NCBI GenBank assembly: GCA_003219925.1
Contig: QHQU01000066.1
Location: 1 to 11,078 of the forward strand
Reading direction: 5' to 3'
DNA length: 11,078 bases
DNA from: Verrucomicrobiota bacterium
Lineage (GTDB): Bacteria; Verrucomicrobiota; Verrucomicrobiia; Chthoniobacterales; UBA10450
Below the pieces are notes generated by a model. The model had not been told where the DNA came from. It ran no database searches and worked only from the letters and a program-made list of their open reading frames with translations. Of this stretch, positions 1-6,544 are shown one piece after another. Each line of letters starts with the position of its first letter. Positions within the stretch are counted from its first letter, which is position 1. A program made the position numbers and the translations under genes.

Positions 1-406
1 TCGTCACCCGAAAAGCACGACCCAGAATCGAGGCAGCAAAATCCTTGGTGGAGGTTTTACCGTTGCTGCCGGTGATACCGAGCACTTTTAGTGGAAGCGT
101 TTTTCGATAATTGGCGGCGAGATTCTGATAGGCAACCAACGTGTCGGTGGCGCGTAAGATTGCAAAATTTTCCGGCAGATTCGACGGCGGTTCCTCCGAA
201 ACCATCGCCCCGGTCGCGCCTGCTTTTGCAACCTGTTCCAGGAAATTATGCGCGTCGAAATTTTCGCCCCGCAAGGCCACGAAAAGTTGCCCGGTTTTGA
301 TTGTGCGCGAATCGGTGCTGACGCGCGAAATCCTCGTCTCCCCGTTTCCACGCAGCATTTCCGCTCCCCCGAACTCTGCAATTTGGCGCAGTGAAAGTGC
401 ATCCAT
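1..406 (-). CDS. murF: UDP-N-acetylmuramoyl-tripeptide--D-alanyl-D-alanine ligase, N-terminal part (cut by window edge)
   Basis: MurF is the cytoplasmic ATP-dependent ligase that adds D-Ala-D-Ala to UDP-MurNAc-tripeptide, the last soluble step of peptidoglycan precursor synthesis. Reading the minus strand from the ATG at 406 gives 135 codons with no stop before the window edge, beginning MDALSLRQIAEFGG. Residues about 25-100 look like the Mur ligase N-terminal domain (STDSR at 30-34, LFVALRGENFDAHNF at 41-55). The ATP-binding P-loop GITGSNGKTSTK lies at 110-121. MurF typically has about 450 residues, so roughly the first third is present and the central ATPase and C-terminal domains lie outside. 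Another ATG at 402 is in a different frame. No clear Shine-Dalgarno precedes the start. The gene follows murE on the same strand, the usual dcw order, but a 180-bp gap with a large palindromic element separates them. The family call is firm; MurE is excluded because it is the next gene upstream. Confidence 0.93.
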   Translation of the reverse strand, partial: MDALSLRQIAEFGGAEMLRGNGETRISRVSTDSRTIKTGQLFVALRGENFDAHNFLEQVAKAGATGAMVSEEPPSNLPENFAILRATDTLVAYQNLAANYRKTLPLKVLGITGSNGKTSTKDFAASILGRAFRVT

Positions 407-586
407 GGTCTTAGCGCCCGAAACGAGAACCCCGGGGAGCGCAGGCTGCCGGCCTGCCCCGTTCGGCAGCCCGCCGAACGGAAACGAGGCTCGACCCCAC
501 GTTTCCGCGTCGAATGTTTGCGGCAACCTGCCGCAAACTGCAGGCTGGCAGCCTGCGCTTCCCGGAATTTAGGACGTCAGTCATAT
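407..586. other. murE-murF intergenic region holding a cloverleaf-forming palindromic element
   Basis: This 180-bp gap is the only loose junction in an otherwise tightly packed minus-strand cluster. Most of it is the palindromic element at 432-565, described separately. The remaining 25 bp next to murF and 21 bp next to murE show no convincing promoter or ribosome binding site. I see no credible coding sequence: short frames through here have no recognisable motif and follow the palindrome. The element would be transcribed as part of the murE-murF mRNA if the operon continues through it. Confidence 0.7.
432..565. repeat. 134-bp imperfect palindrome with three internal hairpins (cloverleaf-like, REP/MITE-like element)
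   Basis: Seen directly: positions 432-457 pair with 540-565 over all 26 positions, with only two G-T wobbles (437/560 and 451/546). Between the arms are three further inverted repeats. The first is a perfect 9-bp stem at 459-467/473-481 with a 5-nt loop. The second is a weaker 5-6 bp stem at 481-486/500-505 with a 13-nt loop. The third is a perfect 10-bp stem at 516-525/529-538 with a 3-nt loop. Each long arm also contains a small self-palindrome (441-457 and 540-556), so cruciform and alternative folds are possible. No T-run follows on either strand, so it does not look like a simple intrinsic terminator. Inference: a dispersed non-coding repeat of the REP/BIME or MITE kind that inserted between murE and murF. 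No second copy with the same arms is visible in this window, so dispersal is unproven. Confidence 0.75.
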
Positions 587-2065
587 TCAAAATTGCACCG
601 GCAAATCGTCGAGCGCTCGACGCGCCACCTGAAGGTCGTCAAAGGGAATAGTGTAATCGGCAAACTCCTGATATTTCTCGTGACCTTTGCCGGCGATTAA
701 AACGAGATCGCGCGGCTGCGCCATCGCCACCGCGTGTCGAATTGCTTCCGCGCGCTCCACGATTTTTTCGTAGTGCGTGGAGCGAAATCCCTTCTCCACT
801 TCGCTGATGATTGCGCCCGGGGTTTCTTTGCGCGGATTGTCCGAAGTAATGATGACGTAGTCGGCCAGTTCGTCAGCCACGCGTCCCATCTGCGGTCGTT
901 TTTTTCGGTCACGATCACCGCCGCAACCGAAAACAACAATTAGTTTGCGCGGTTTCAATTCACGCAACGTTTTCAAGACATTGCGCAGTGCGTCATCAGT
1001 ATGCGCGTAATCGACAAAGATTTGGAATTGGCGTTTTGCCGGAACGAGCTCGAGACGTCCCGGCACTTGGGGTGAGCGGGCGAGGGAGAGAATAGCACTG
1101 CGCAGACTCACCCCCATGACGGTGGCTGCCGCGAGCGCCGCCATCGAGTTGGCCACGTTAAATCGACCGATTAACGGAACACGCACCAGATAACTTCTTC
1201 CTTGCGCGTCGAGCTGATAGGAGGTTCCGGCAAATTCCGTCCGATAATTCGAAGCCCGGAAATCCGCGTGCATGCCGAGGCCATAAGTCACGACCGGAAT
1301 TTTGCCGGCGAGGCGACCGATCAATTTTTCACCGTAGCGATCGTCGATGTTAATGACCGCGCTGGCCTTCTTTTTTTTCGATTGCGAAGCGAGATCATGG
1401 AACAGTTTGGCCTTGGCCTCGAAATAATTTTCCATCGTGCGATGAAAATCGAGGTGGTCCTGGGTCAGATTGGTGAAGACGGCGACGTCCCATTCGATTC
1501 CGCGGGTTCGTCCCTGGGCTAGCGCGTGCGAAGAGACTTCCATCGCGGCGGCGCGGCCACCGGCGTTGACGATTTGCGCGAGCAATTCCTGAATGTCGAG
1601 CGCTTCGGGCGTGGTTCGGATCGCGGGCAAAATACGATCGCCGATTTCGTATTGTACGGTGCCGAGCAGTCCACAGCGCATTCCGGCCTTTTCGCAAATG
1701 TGTTTGATGAGAAATGTCGTCGTCGTTTTCCCATTCGTGCCGGTGACCGCGGCCATTTTTAATTTGTGCGCCGGCATTCCATAAAATGCGGCTGACAAAT
1801 CGGCCAGCGCCGATCGGCTATCATCGACGACGAAACAGGTCGCGCGCGGCGACGAAATTTCGCGTTCCGCTACGATCACACTCGCTCCCTGTTCGATCGC
1901 TTGATCGACGAATTGGTGACCATCGCTTTTCTCACCGCGGATGGCAACGAAAAGAGTGTTGCTCTGCACTCGCCGCGAGTCATACGCGATGCTTTCCACT
2001 TCGCGATCAAGTGACCCGATGACCCGACGTGGCGTGATGGCCCGGGCGAGAACTTTGAGCTGCAT
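587..2065 (-). CDS. murE: UDP-N-acetylmuramoyl-L-alanyl-D-glutamate--2,6-diaminopimelate ligase
   Basis: MurE adds the third amino acid to UDP-MurNAc-L-Ala-D-Glu in the cytoplasm. The 492-residue product has the usual family length and all three Mur ligase domains. The N-terminal UMP-binding region covers about 1-100 (YDSRRV at 28-33, LFVAIRGEKSDGH at 38-50). The central ATPase has P-loop TGTNGKTTTT at 108-117, and AKAKLF at 217-222 supplies the probable carbamylated lysine (K218). The C-terminal domain has GCGGDRDRKKRP at 380-391. The substrate-selecting motif at 409-412 is DNPR, which in this family marks meso-diaminopimelate rather than lysine as substrate, so the wall is probably A1-gamma type (inference). 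GKGHE at 459-463 is also typical. The ATG at 2065 begins at a normal family N-terminus; I see no strong Shine-Dalgarno. It begins 19 bp after the ftsI stop, consistent with one transcript. Confidence 0.97.
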   Translation of the reverse strand: MQLKVLARAITPRRVIGSLDREVESIAYDSRRVQSNTLFVAIRGEKSDGHQFVDQAIEQGASVIVAEREISSPRATCFVVDDSRSALADLSAAFYGMPAHKLKMAAVTGTNGKTTTTFLIKHICEKAGMRCGLLGTVQYEIGDRILPAIRTTPEALDIQELLAQIVNAGGRAAAMEVSSHALAQGRTRGIEWDVAVFTNLTQDHLDFHRTMENYFEAKAKLFHDLASQSKKKKASAVINIDDRYGEKLIGRLAGKIPVVTYGLGMHADFRASNYRTEFAGTSYQLDAQGRSYLVRVPLIGRFNVANSMAALAAATVMGVSLRSAILSLARSPQVPGRLELVPAKRQFQIFVDYAHTDDALRNVLKTLRELKPRKLIVVFGCGGDRDRKKRPQMGRVADELADYVIITSDNPRKETPGAIISEVEKGFRSTHYEKIVERAEAIRHAVAMAQPRDLVLIAGKGHEKYQEFADYTIPFDDLQVARRALDDLPVQF

Positions 2066-2084
2066 GTAAAATTAAAATGATTAC

Positions 2085-3854
2085 TCAATGCTCTGGCGCA
2101 CTGGTTGAAGCAACGCGGCCCGCAGTGGCCGGCTTCATCAAATCGGGTTGCGGGGCAAGATCGAGATACCGCGCGGCCTTCTCCGCGATGCGGGCAAAAA
2201 TCGGCCCCGCCACCATCCCACCGTAGTTCAGCTCCGGTTTCGAGGTCTTGGCATCGTCCAGCATGACCAGCCCGACAAACTCCGGATGATCCGCCGGCAA
2301 AAAACCGGCGAAGGAAACGATATCTTTTCCTTTTTGGTAGCCGCCGCGAGGATCGACTTTCTGTGCGGTGCCGGTTTTCCCCGCGATGATGAATCCGGGG
2401 ACCGCCGCCGCGGCCGCAGTTCCACGATCACTGACGACTCCGCGCAAGGCGTTACTGAGCTGCCTGGCCGTCTCCGGTGCGATCACCTGACGCACCACCG
2501 CGGGCGAAAATTCGCTCACCATCTTGCCATCCGCCGTCGTAACCGATTTCACAATTCGCGGAGTCACGAGCTTCCCGCCGTTCGCGATCGTCGCCATTGC
2601 CACCGTCATCTGTAACGGTGTCACCCCCACTTCGTGCCCCATCGGAATTCGCGTAATGGAAATCTTACTCCAACTTTGCGGCGGGCGAATCATTCCATTG
2701 ATTTCCCCGGGCAATTCCACCCCGGTTCGTTCGCCAAAACCGAATCGTCGGATGTACTCGTAAAACTTCTGATCTCCCAGGCTAATCGCAAGTTTGGCCG
2801 CACCGATATTGCTCGATTTCACCAGAATATCGCGCACGCTCAGCTCGCCGTACGGGCGATGATCGTGCAGCGCTCGGCCGCCATAGTTCCACACCCCGTT
2901 CTCGCAAAAAATCGTCGTGTCCGGCCGGACCTTCTTTTCGTTTAACGCCGCCGCCGCGGCCACAACCTTGAAGGTGGAGCCTGGCTCCATCATGTCGATG
3001 ACCGCCCGGTTCTTCATTTGCTCGGGCTTGGCGGTGCTGCGCTGATTGAGATCAAAGTTTGGCCGGTTCGCCATCGCCAGAATCTCGCCGGTCTGCGGCC
3101 GCATAAGAATGATGATGGCTTTTTCCGGCGAGTATTCGCGCACCGCGGCATCGATCTCGTTCTCGACGATATTCTGCAAATTGAGATCGACGGTAAGATG
3201 AACCTGGTAACCATCCCGTGAGGCGCGTTCCTGTCCGCGATAAAGCACGATCTCCTGGCCAGCGCGATTGTGTTCGATGTAGCGATAGCCGTCCTGCCCG
3301 TGCAAATATTCGTCCATCGATGCTTCCACGCCCTGTATCCCCTTGTGATCGAAATCGGTAAATCCAATGACATGACAAAGCATCGACCCGTTGGGATAAA
3401 GCCGCGTGGCATCGTGTTCGAAAAAGATGCCGCGCAGATTTTCCTCTCGAAGTTTGGCCCGAAGCGCGTCGGCTGCTGATTCCGGTACATCCCGTTTTAA
3501 GACGATGTAATGCCGGTCGCTCCCGAGTTTTCCCCACAGCTCGTCCGCATCGATTTTCAGGTCGCGACTCAGCAGCGCGACGGCTTCGGCCACTTTCTCC
3601 TTGTTTAAATGTGATGTGTCGGCGACGACGATTTCCACCGGCACGTTGTGGGCGAGGACTTCGCCATTGGCATCGGTGATCGCGCCGCGTTCGGCATAGA
3701 TCGGTTGTTTGTAGACGTGTTTCTCCGCCGCCAGCCCGGCGTACTCGTCGTGTTTGACCAGCTGGAGATAAACGAGACGAAATGAGAACGCGCTAAAAAG
3801 AAGGACAAAAGCGATGCAAATCAGTGCGCACCGTGTCCGTCCATTCCACCTCAT
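2085..3854 (-). CDS. ftsI: Peptidoglycan D,D-transpeptidase FtsI / penicillin-binding protein 3 (class B PBP)
   Basis: This septal peptidoglycan cross-linking enzyme is anchored in the inner membrane with its catalytic domain in the periplasm. The 589-residue protein has a short cytoplasmic tail, one membrane segment at about 9-31, and a dimerisation/pedestal region from about 45 to 205 (AERGAITDANGEVLA at 54-68 is a classic class B PBP motif). The transpeptidase domain runs from about 215 to 560. All three active-site motifs are intact: SxxK at S293-K296 (STFK), SxN at S347-N349 (SSN) and KTG at 493-495. The protein ends about 30 residues after the transpeptidase domain with no PASTA repeats, so it resembles proteobacterial FtsI more than PASTA-bearing FtsI/SpoVD proteins. 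Its ATG overlaps the stop of the ftsL-like gene by 4 bp, suggesting translational coupling. The position between ftsL and murE distinguishes it from the elongation paralogue PBP2, which is normally found with mreBCD and rodA. Confidence 0.95.
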   Translation of the reverse strand: MRWNGRTRCALICIAFVLLFSAFSFRLVYLQLVKHDEYAGLAAEKHVYKQPIYAERGAITDANGEVLAHNVPVEIVVADTSHLNKEKVAEAVALLSRDLKIDADELWGKLGSDRHYIVLKRDVPESAADALRAKLREENLRGIFFEHDATRLYPNGSMLCHVIGFTDFDHKGIQGVEASMDEYLHGQDGYRYIEHNRAGQEIVLYRGQERASRDGYQVHLTVDLNLQNIVENEIDAAVREYSPEKAIIILMRPQTGEILAMANRPNFDLNQRSTAKPEQMKNRAVIDMMEPGSTFKVVAAAAALNEKKVRPDTTIFCENGVWNYGGRALHDHRPYGELSVRDILVKSSNIGAAKLAISLGDQKFYEYIRRFGFGERTGVELPGEINGMIRPPQSWSKISITRIPMGHEVGVTPLQMTVAMATIANGGKLVTPRIVKSVTTADGKMVSEFSPAVVRQVIAPETARQLSNALRGVVSDRGTAAAAAVPGFIIAGKTGTAQKVDPRGGYQKGKDIVSFAGFLPADHPEFVGLVMLDDAKTSKPELNYGGMVAGPIFARIAEKAARYLDLAPQPDLMKPATAGRVASTSAPEH

Positions 3855-4213
3855 CTGCCAACCTGATCGTTTGCCACCGGGCGAATGGCATTTTCCTCTG
3901 GCGCGGGGCGGATCGGTGCGAGCCGGACGATGTTTTGTTCCGCAATCGGAACCATCTTGAGGTAACCTTCCTTCAGCCGGCGTTGCAGTGCGCTACGCGA
4001 AGTGAGCGCCGCAATCTGCACATTCGCGACATCGTTTTGTGTGCGCAGACCTGCGAGCTCGGTCTCGAGCGATTTCTTGCGATCGCCCAGGCGATGTAAC
4101 TGCAAGCTGAGATAAACGTAGCAGAGTCCTGCCACCGCCAGCAAAGCGGTGACCACAATCCAGCGCGCCAGAGAAACCGCGCCCAGGCGATTGAGTTGTT
4201 TTGAGCGGTTCAT
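3851..4213 (-). CDS. ftsL: FtsL-like cell division protein (small bitopic membrane protein)
   Basis: This 120-residue protein has a basic N-terminal tail (about 1-17), one hydrophobic segment at about 18-36 and a helical, heptad-like stretch at about 38-85 (LHRLGDRKKSLETELAGLRT begins at 39) that probably forms a coiled coil. The C-terminal tail is proline-rich. This architecture, with size and position between rsmH and ftsI, is that of FtsL, which pairs with FtsB/DivIC and FtsQ in the divisome and helps activate septal synthesis by FtsW-FtsI. FtsL is poorly conserved in sequence, so the call rests on topology and synteny, not residue motifs. The start overlaps the rsmH stop by 4 bp and the stop overlaps the ftsI start by 4 bp (ATGA at both), suggesting coupled translation. 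No alternative role fits better, but homology was not tested. Confidence 0.8.
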   Translation of the reverse strand: MNRSKQLNRLGAVSLARWIVVTALLAVAGLCYVYLSLQLHRLGDRKKSLETELAGLRTQNDVANVQIAALTSRSALQRRLKEGYLKMVPIAEQNIVRLAPIRPAPEENAIRPVANDQVGR

Positions 4214-5211
4214 CTCAGTTTTTCGGCAACGCGCAGTTTCGCGCTCCGCGCCCGCGCATTAAAGTGCTGTTCGTTTTCGCTTGGCTCGACCGGCTTTGCC
4301 GTAATGATGATAAGATCGCGCTCCTTGTTCGGGCGCGGTTCCGGCCATTCGGGCCGATCGAAATATTCGCGGCTGCGTTCGCGAAAGAAATTTTTCACCA
4401 TCCGATCTTCCAGCGAATGAAATGAAATCACCGCGATCCGCGCTCCGGCTTCGAGACGATCGGTTACCACGCGTAACCCCTGCTCGAGCGCGCCTAGCTC
4501 GTCGTTGACTTCCATGCGCAAGGCCTGGAAAACCTGAGTTGCGGGGTGGCGCCGCCCATGCCGGCCAACAATTTTCTCAATCGCCCGGGCCAACGGGAGT
4601 GTTTCACGAAATGGCGCGGCCTTGCGCTGCTTCACAATCGCACTGGCGATGCGACGCGCGGCGGGTTCTTCGCCGAGATCGCGAAAAAGTCGGGTCAACT
4701 CTTCTTCGCTGTAACTGTTGATGATCGCATCCGCGGTTTTCTCGGAGCCTGGATCCATCCGCATGTCGAGCGGACCGTTTCGCATCAAACTGAAACCGCG
4801 TTCGGCATTTTCGAGTTGGCGGGACGAAACACCGAGATCGAGAATCGCTCCGCCAATTTTACCAACCTTTAGCTCATCGAGCACACGATCGGCGTGGCGA
4901 AAATTTGCCTTCCGCAAAGTAACACGATTACCGAATTCTGACAGGCGATTGGTCGCTTCCGCGATTGCATCGGGATCCTGATCGAGCGCGAGGACATCGG
5001 CGCCTGTTTTCAAGATCCCTTCGCTGTGTCCGCCGCCGCCGCAAGTCGCATCCAGGACCAGGGCACCTGGCCGTGGCGCCAGCAGCTCGATCGCTTCGCG
5101 TAGGAGGACTGGTCGATGATAAATAAATTCTTCCCGGTCCTGTGCTTCTTCCTCAAACATGAGCGGGCCGGTCGCGAACCAAACCGGACATTCGAAGAGC
5201 AAAGCATTCAT
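4210..5211 (-). CDS. rsmH: 16S rRNA (cytosine(1402)-N(4))-methyltransferase RsmH
   Basis: RsmH (formerly MraW) methylates N4 of C1402 in 16S rRNA, in the ribosomal decoding centre, using S-adenosylmethionine. The product has 333 residues. Visible family signatures are YHRPVLLREAIELL (31-44), the SAM-binding loop VLDATCGGGGHSEGIL (52-67), the acidic residue in ALDQDPDA (75-82), LDLGVSSRQLENAERGFS (124-141), HPATQVFQALRMEVNDEL (222-239), ISFHSLEDR (262-270) and the tail NARARSAKLR (318-327). The ATG at 5211 lies 5 bp after the mraZ stop. The first 17 residues are not typical, and translation could instead begin at the in-frame ATG at 5160 (MFEEEAQDRE); neither start has a clear Shine-Dalgarno. 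It is the second gene of the dcw cluster, as in most bacteria. Confidence 0.96.
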   Translation of the reverse strand: MNALLFECPVWFATGPLMFEEEAQDREEFIYHRPVLLREAIELLAPRPGALVLDATCGGGGHSEGILKTGADVLALDQDPDAIAEATNRLSEFGNRVTLRKANFRHADRVLDELKVGKIGGAILDLGVSSRQLENAERGFSLMRNGPLDMRMDPGSEKTADAIINSYSEEELTRLFRDLGEEPAARRIASAIVKQRKAAPFRETLPLARAIEKIVGRHGRRHPATQVFQALRMEVNDELGALEQGLRVVTDRLEAGARIAVISFHSLEDRMVKNFFRERSREYFDRPEWPEPRPNKERDLIIITAKPVEPSENEQHFNARARSAKLRVAEKLR

Positions 5212-5216
5212 CTTTG

Positions 5217-5672
5217 TTACAATCCAATGACGTTAGCGACGTGTTGGTAGGTCGGCGTTTCTTCTTCGTGGGCGCGTTTCCAGCGGGTCACGTTCCAAAT
5301 TTCAAAACGGCCCCGCCCGCCCACCAGCGCGACTTCACCTTTTAATCCGATCTTGCGGCAAAGTTCTTCCGGCAAAACAAGGCGGCCTTGCTTGTCCGCC
5401 AGGCCGTGCTGGGCGCGAGAATGCAACTGGCGCAAAAAAACGCGGCGCTCGCGCGCGGCGACGCTGGCGTTGCCTTCCGCTGCCGCGCTCATGCGGGCGA
5501 ATTCCTCGGGTGACATGACGAGGAGAAACTGATTTTGGGAATCGGGCAGAAGAATAAATTCTTCGGCATTTTTTCGGCGCCAGCGTGAGGGGATAGTGAT
5601 GCGATTTTTTTCGTCGATGGCGTGACGAAATTCACCGGCATAAAAGGGTTGAGCTGAGGCGATGCTATCCAT
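5217..5672 (-). CDS. mraZ: Transcriptional regulator MraZ
   Basis: MraZ is a DNA-binding protein of the SpoVT/AbrB fold that forms a ring-shaped oligomer and controls its own dcw operon. At 151 residues it matches the usual length (E. coli MraZ has 152). Two AbrB-type repeats are visible: one from about 12 (FRHAIDEKNRITIPSRWR at 15-32) and one from about 83 (HGLADKQGRLVLPEELC at 89-105). The paired DEKNR and DKQGR turns are the expected DNA-contacting positions. The ATG at 5672 is not preceded by a strong Shine-Dalgarno. It is the first gene of the minus-strand cluster, directly downstream of four GTGG boxes at 10-bp spacing, the kind of operator this protein binds. Motifs and context make the call firm. 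Confidence 0.95.
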   Translation of the reverse strand: MDSIASAQPFYAGEFRHAIDEKNRITIPSRWRRKNAEEFILLPDSQNQFLLVMSPEEFARMSAAAEGNASVAARERRVFLRQLHSRAQHGLADKQGRLVLPEELCRKIGLKGEVALVGGRGRFEIWNVTRWKRAHEEETPTYQHVANVIGL

Positions 5673-5690
5673 GGGCCGGCGGGATCAATG

Positions 5691-5725
5691 TCCACTTTAA
5701 TCCACTTCGTCCCACTTTTAACCAC
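5691..5725 (-). promoter_or_regulatory. Putative MraZ operator: four GTGG boxes at 10-bp period
   Basis: On the minus strand, GTGGT, GTGGG, GTGGA and GTGGA occur with starts exactly 10 bp apart (5725, 5715, 5705, 5695). The last three sit in an extended AAGTGGNNN context. MraZ is known to bind direct TGGGN-type repeats with 10-bp period in E. coli, and AAAGTG-type repeats in mollicutes. The block ends 18 bp before the mraZ start and overlaps the candidate -10 element. It probably mediates autorepression, or more generally MraZ control, of the dcw operon. Confidence 0.8.
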
Positions 5726-5744
5726 CACTGCCCCTTGTGGTCAA
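5716..5744 (-). promoter_or_regulatory. Candidate sigma70-type promoter of the mraZ/dcw operon
   Basis: On the minus strand, TTGACC (5739-5744) is followed after 17 bp by TTAAAA (5716-5721). The -35 hexamer is good and the spacing is optimal, but the -10 matches the consensus at only three of six positions. The -10 would lie inside the MraZ box array, which fits a repressor operator. Another AT-rich hexamer (ATTAAA, 5696-5701) lies further downstream, so the exact start site is uncertain. Confidence 0.45.
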
Positions 5745-5816
5745 TACTTTTTCTTCGCTTTTACCCGGAAAAATTCAGCAGCATACACAGCTCGGGGTAG
5801 ATCCAGCAGTCGCGCC

Positions 5817-5831
5817 GGTCCGGCTCGGACC
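5817..5831. repeat. Small perfect hairpin in mraZ upstream region
   Basis: GGTCCG at 5817-5822 pairs perfectly with CGGACC at 5826-5831 around a 3-nt loop. No T-run follows. It lies 19 bp before a larger imperfect stem (5851-5898) and may belong to the same structured element. Confidence 0.5.
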
Positions 5832-5850
5832 TCGATGTCATCAATTTGGC

Positions 5851-5898
5851 GGGGGAGCCGCGATACCTAGCATTGCCCGACGGAGCGGCCGATCCCCC
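5851..5898. repeat. Long-range imperfect stem-loop in mraZ upstream region
   Basis: GGGGGA and GCCGC (5851-5861) pair with GCGGC (5885-5889) and TCCCCC (5893-5898). This makes 11 bp interrupted by a 3-nt bulge (5890-5892) around a 23-nt loop. On the plus strand it would lie in any 5' leader of the gene at 5974. A few T residues follow, but the long loop and short T-run argue against a standard terminator. Function unknown. Confidence 0.45.
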
Positions 5899-5973
5899 TT
5901 TCGCTCGACGCATAGCTTCGCCTTTTCTTCGCCCACTTTCCCTTCTACCTTCCCCCGCCCCAACTAAAACATC

Positions 5974-6444
5974 ATGCGCCGCCTCGTTTTTGCCTTTCTC
6001 CTCAGCGTCGCAATCGCTCCGCGCTGCGCGGTCGCCCAGGAAGAAAACGGCGAGGTTCGCGTCAGCGTCGTCCTCAACGCCGATGGCTCGCGCACCGTTT
6101 ACGAAACCAATCCGGCCACTCACAAAACCGTCACCACCACCACGGGCAAAGATGGCAAGTTGCGCGAAAAAATTCGATGGGATCTGGATGAGAGCGGACG
6201 ATTTCTTCGTGGAGAAGTTTTTGGGCCAAAGGAACAATTTCGATTTATCCTGCAAAATAAATACGATGCCAGTAATCGTTTGATCGAAGAAACTCATCTC
6301 GCCAAAGACCAGAGCGTGATCGGCAAAATCGTTTTTCGCTACGATGCCGCCGGGCATCAGATCGGTTACTCGACGTATGATGGCGCGGGGAAACTTCTCG
6401 GCCAAACCGTGGCCCCGAGTCCTTCTCCGGCCAAACGGAAGTAA
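5974..6444 (+). CDS. Small secreted hypothetical protein with YD/Rhs-like repeats
   Basis: I do not recognise a named family for this 156-residue product. Residues 1-21 form a clear Sec signal peptide (MRRLVF, a hydrophobic core, then AVA), with likely cleavage between A21 and Q22, so the mature protein is probably periplasmic or exported. The mature part contains degenerate tyrosine-aspartate units resembling RHS/YD repeats: KYDASNRLIEET at 96-107, FRYDAAGHQIGYSTY at 121-135 and YDGAGKLLGQT at 135-145. An earlier, looser unit, LNADGSRTVYET, is at 34-45. It ends in a short Pro/Ser/Lys tail. It is far shorter than toxin-delivering Rhs proteins and has no toxin domain, so a small beta-rich exported protein is more likely. 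The ATG at 5974 has no evident Shine-Dalgarno but places the signal peptide exactly at the N-terminus. It is divergent from mraZ and 165 bp from the exbB-like start, so co-transcription with the Ton genes is uncertain. Confidence 0.7.
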   Translation: MRRLVFAFLLSVAIAPRCAVAQEENGEVRVSVVLNADGSRTVYETNPATHKTVTTTTGKDGKLREKIRWDLDESGRFLRGEVFGPKEQFRFILQNKYDASNRLIEETHLAKDQSVIGKIVFRYDAAGHQIGYSTYDGAGKLLGQTVAPSPSPAKRK

Positions 6445-6485
6445 GACGCTCAAGTTTCAAACAAGAGGACGAAGAAAAATAAAGC

Positions 6486-6544
6486 TGGATCGGCCGCTCT
6501 GCGGGCGATGCCCGGCAACATCGAGCAAGAGACTGCTCGATCCA
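6486..6544. repeat. Structured inverted-repeat element with two internal hairpins
   Basis: TGGATCG at 6486-6492 is the exact reverse complement of CGATCCA at 6538-6544. Inside are CGGGC/GCCCG around a 3-nt loop (6502-6514) and an 8-bp perfect stem, ATCGAGCA/TGCTCGAT, around a 6-nt loop (6520-6541). The 8-bp stem competes with the outer pairing for the shared bases 6538-6541, so the two folds are partly alternative; if each is shortened they can stack. No T-run follows, so terminator activity is doubtful. It resembles the 432-565 element in architecture but not in sequence. Confidence 0.5.

Larger units (their letters stand above)
5673..5973. other. Divergent intergenic region between mraZ and the secreted-protein gene
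   Basis: This 301-bp region separates the minus-strand dcw cluster from the plus-strand genes. The mraZ-proximal 70 bp hold the MraZ boxes and candidate promoter. The rest (about 5746-5973) has two inverted repeats, at 5817-5831 and 5851-5898, and a pyrimidine-rich tract (about 5893-5965) before the plus-strand gene. I find no clear plus-strand promoter and no Shine-Dalgarno before 5974. Open frames through here on both strands lack recognisable protein motifs. Confidence 0.6.

Noticed and set aside
88..402. A minus-strand frame starting at 402 within murF
   Set aside because: It is 4 bp offset from the real murF start at 406 and in another frame; its product is Arg/Pro-rich with no motif, whereas the 406 frame gives a full MurF N-terminus and P-loop.
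516..538. Perfect 10-bp hairpin considered as a rho-independent terminator for murE
   Set aside because: No T-run follows on either strand, and the hairpin is nested in a larger symmetric palindrome.
141..572. Plus-strand open frame of 143 codons across the murF start and the palindromic element
   Set aside because: It is antisense to murF, then runs through the palindrome; no motif or ribosome site supports it.
5761..6453. A 230-codon open frame on the minus strand, longer than the plus-strand gene it overlaps
   Set aside because: It has no recognisable domain, signal or ribosome site. The plus-strand frame at 5974-6444 has a clean signal peptide and repeated YD units, so the minus frame looks like a shadow in GC-rich DNA.
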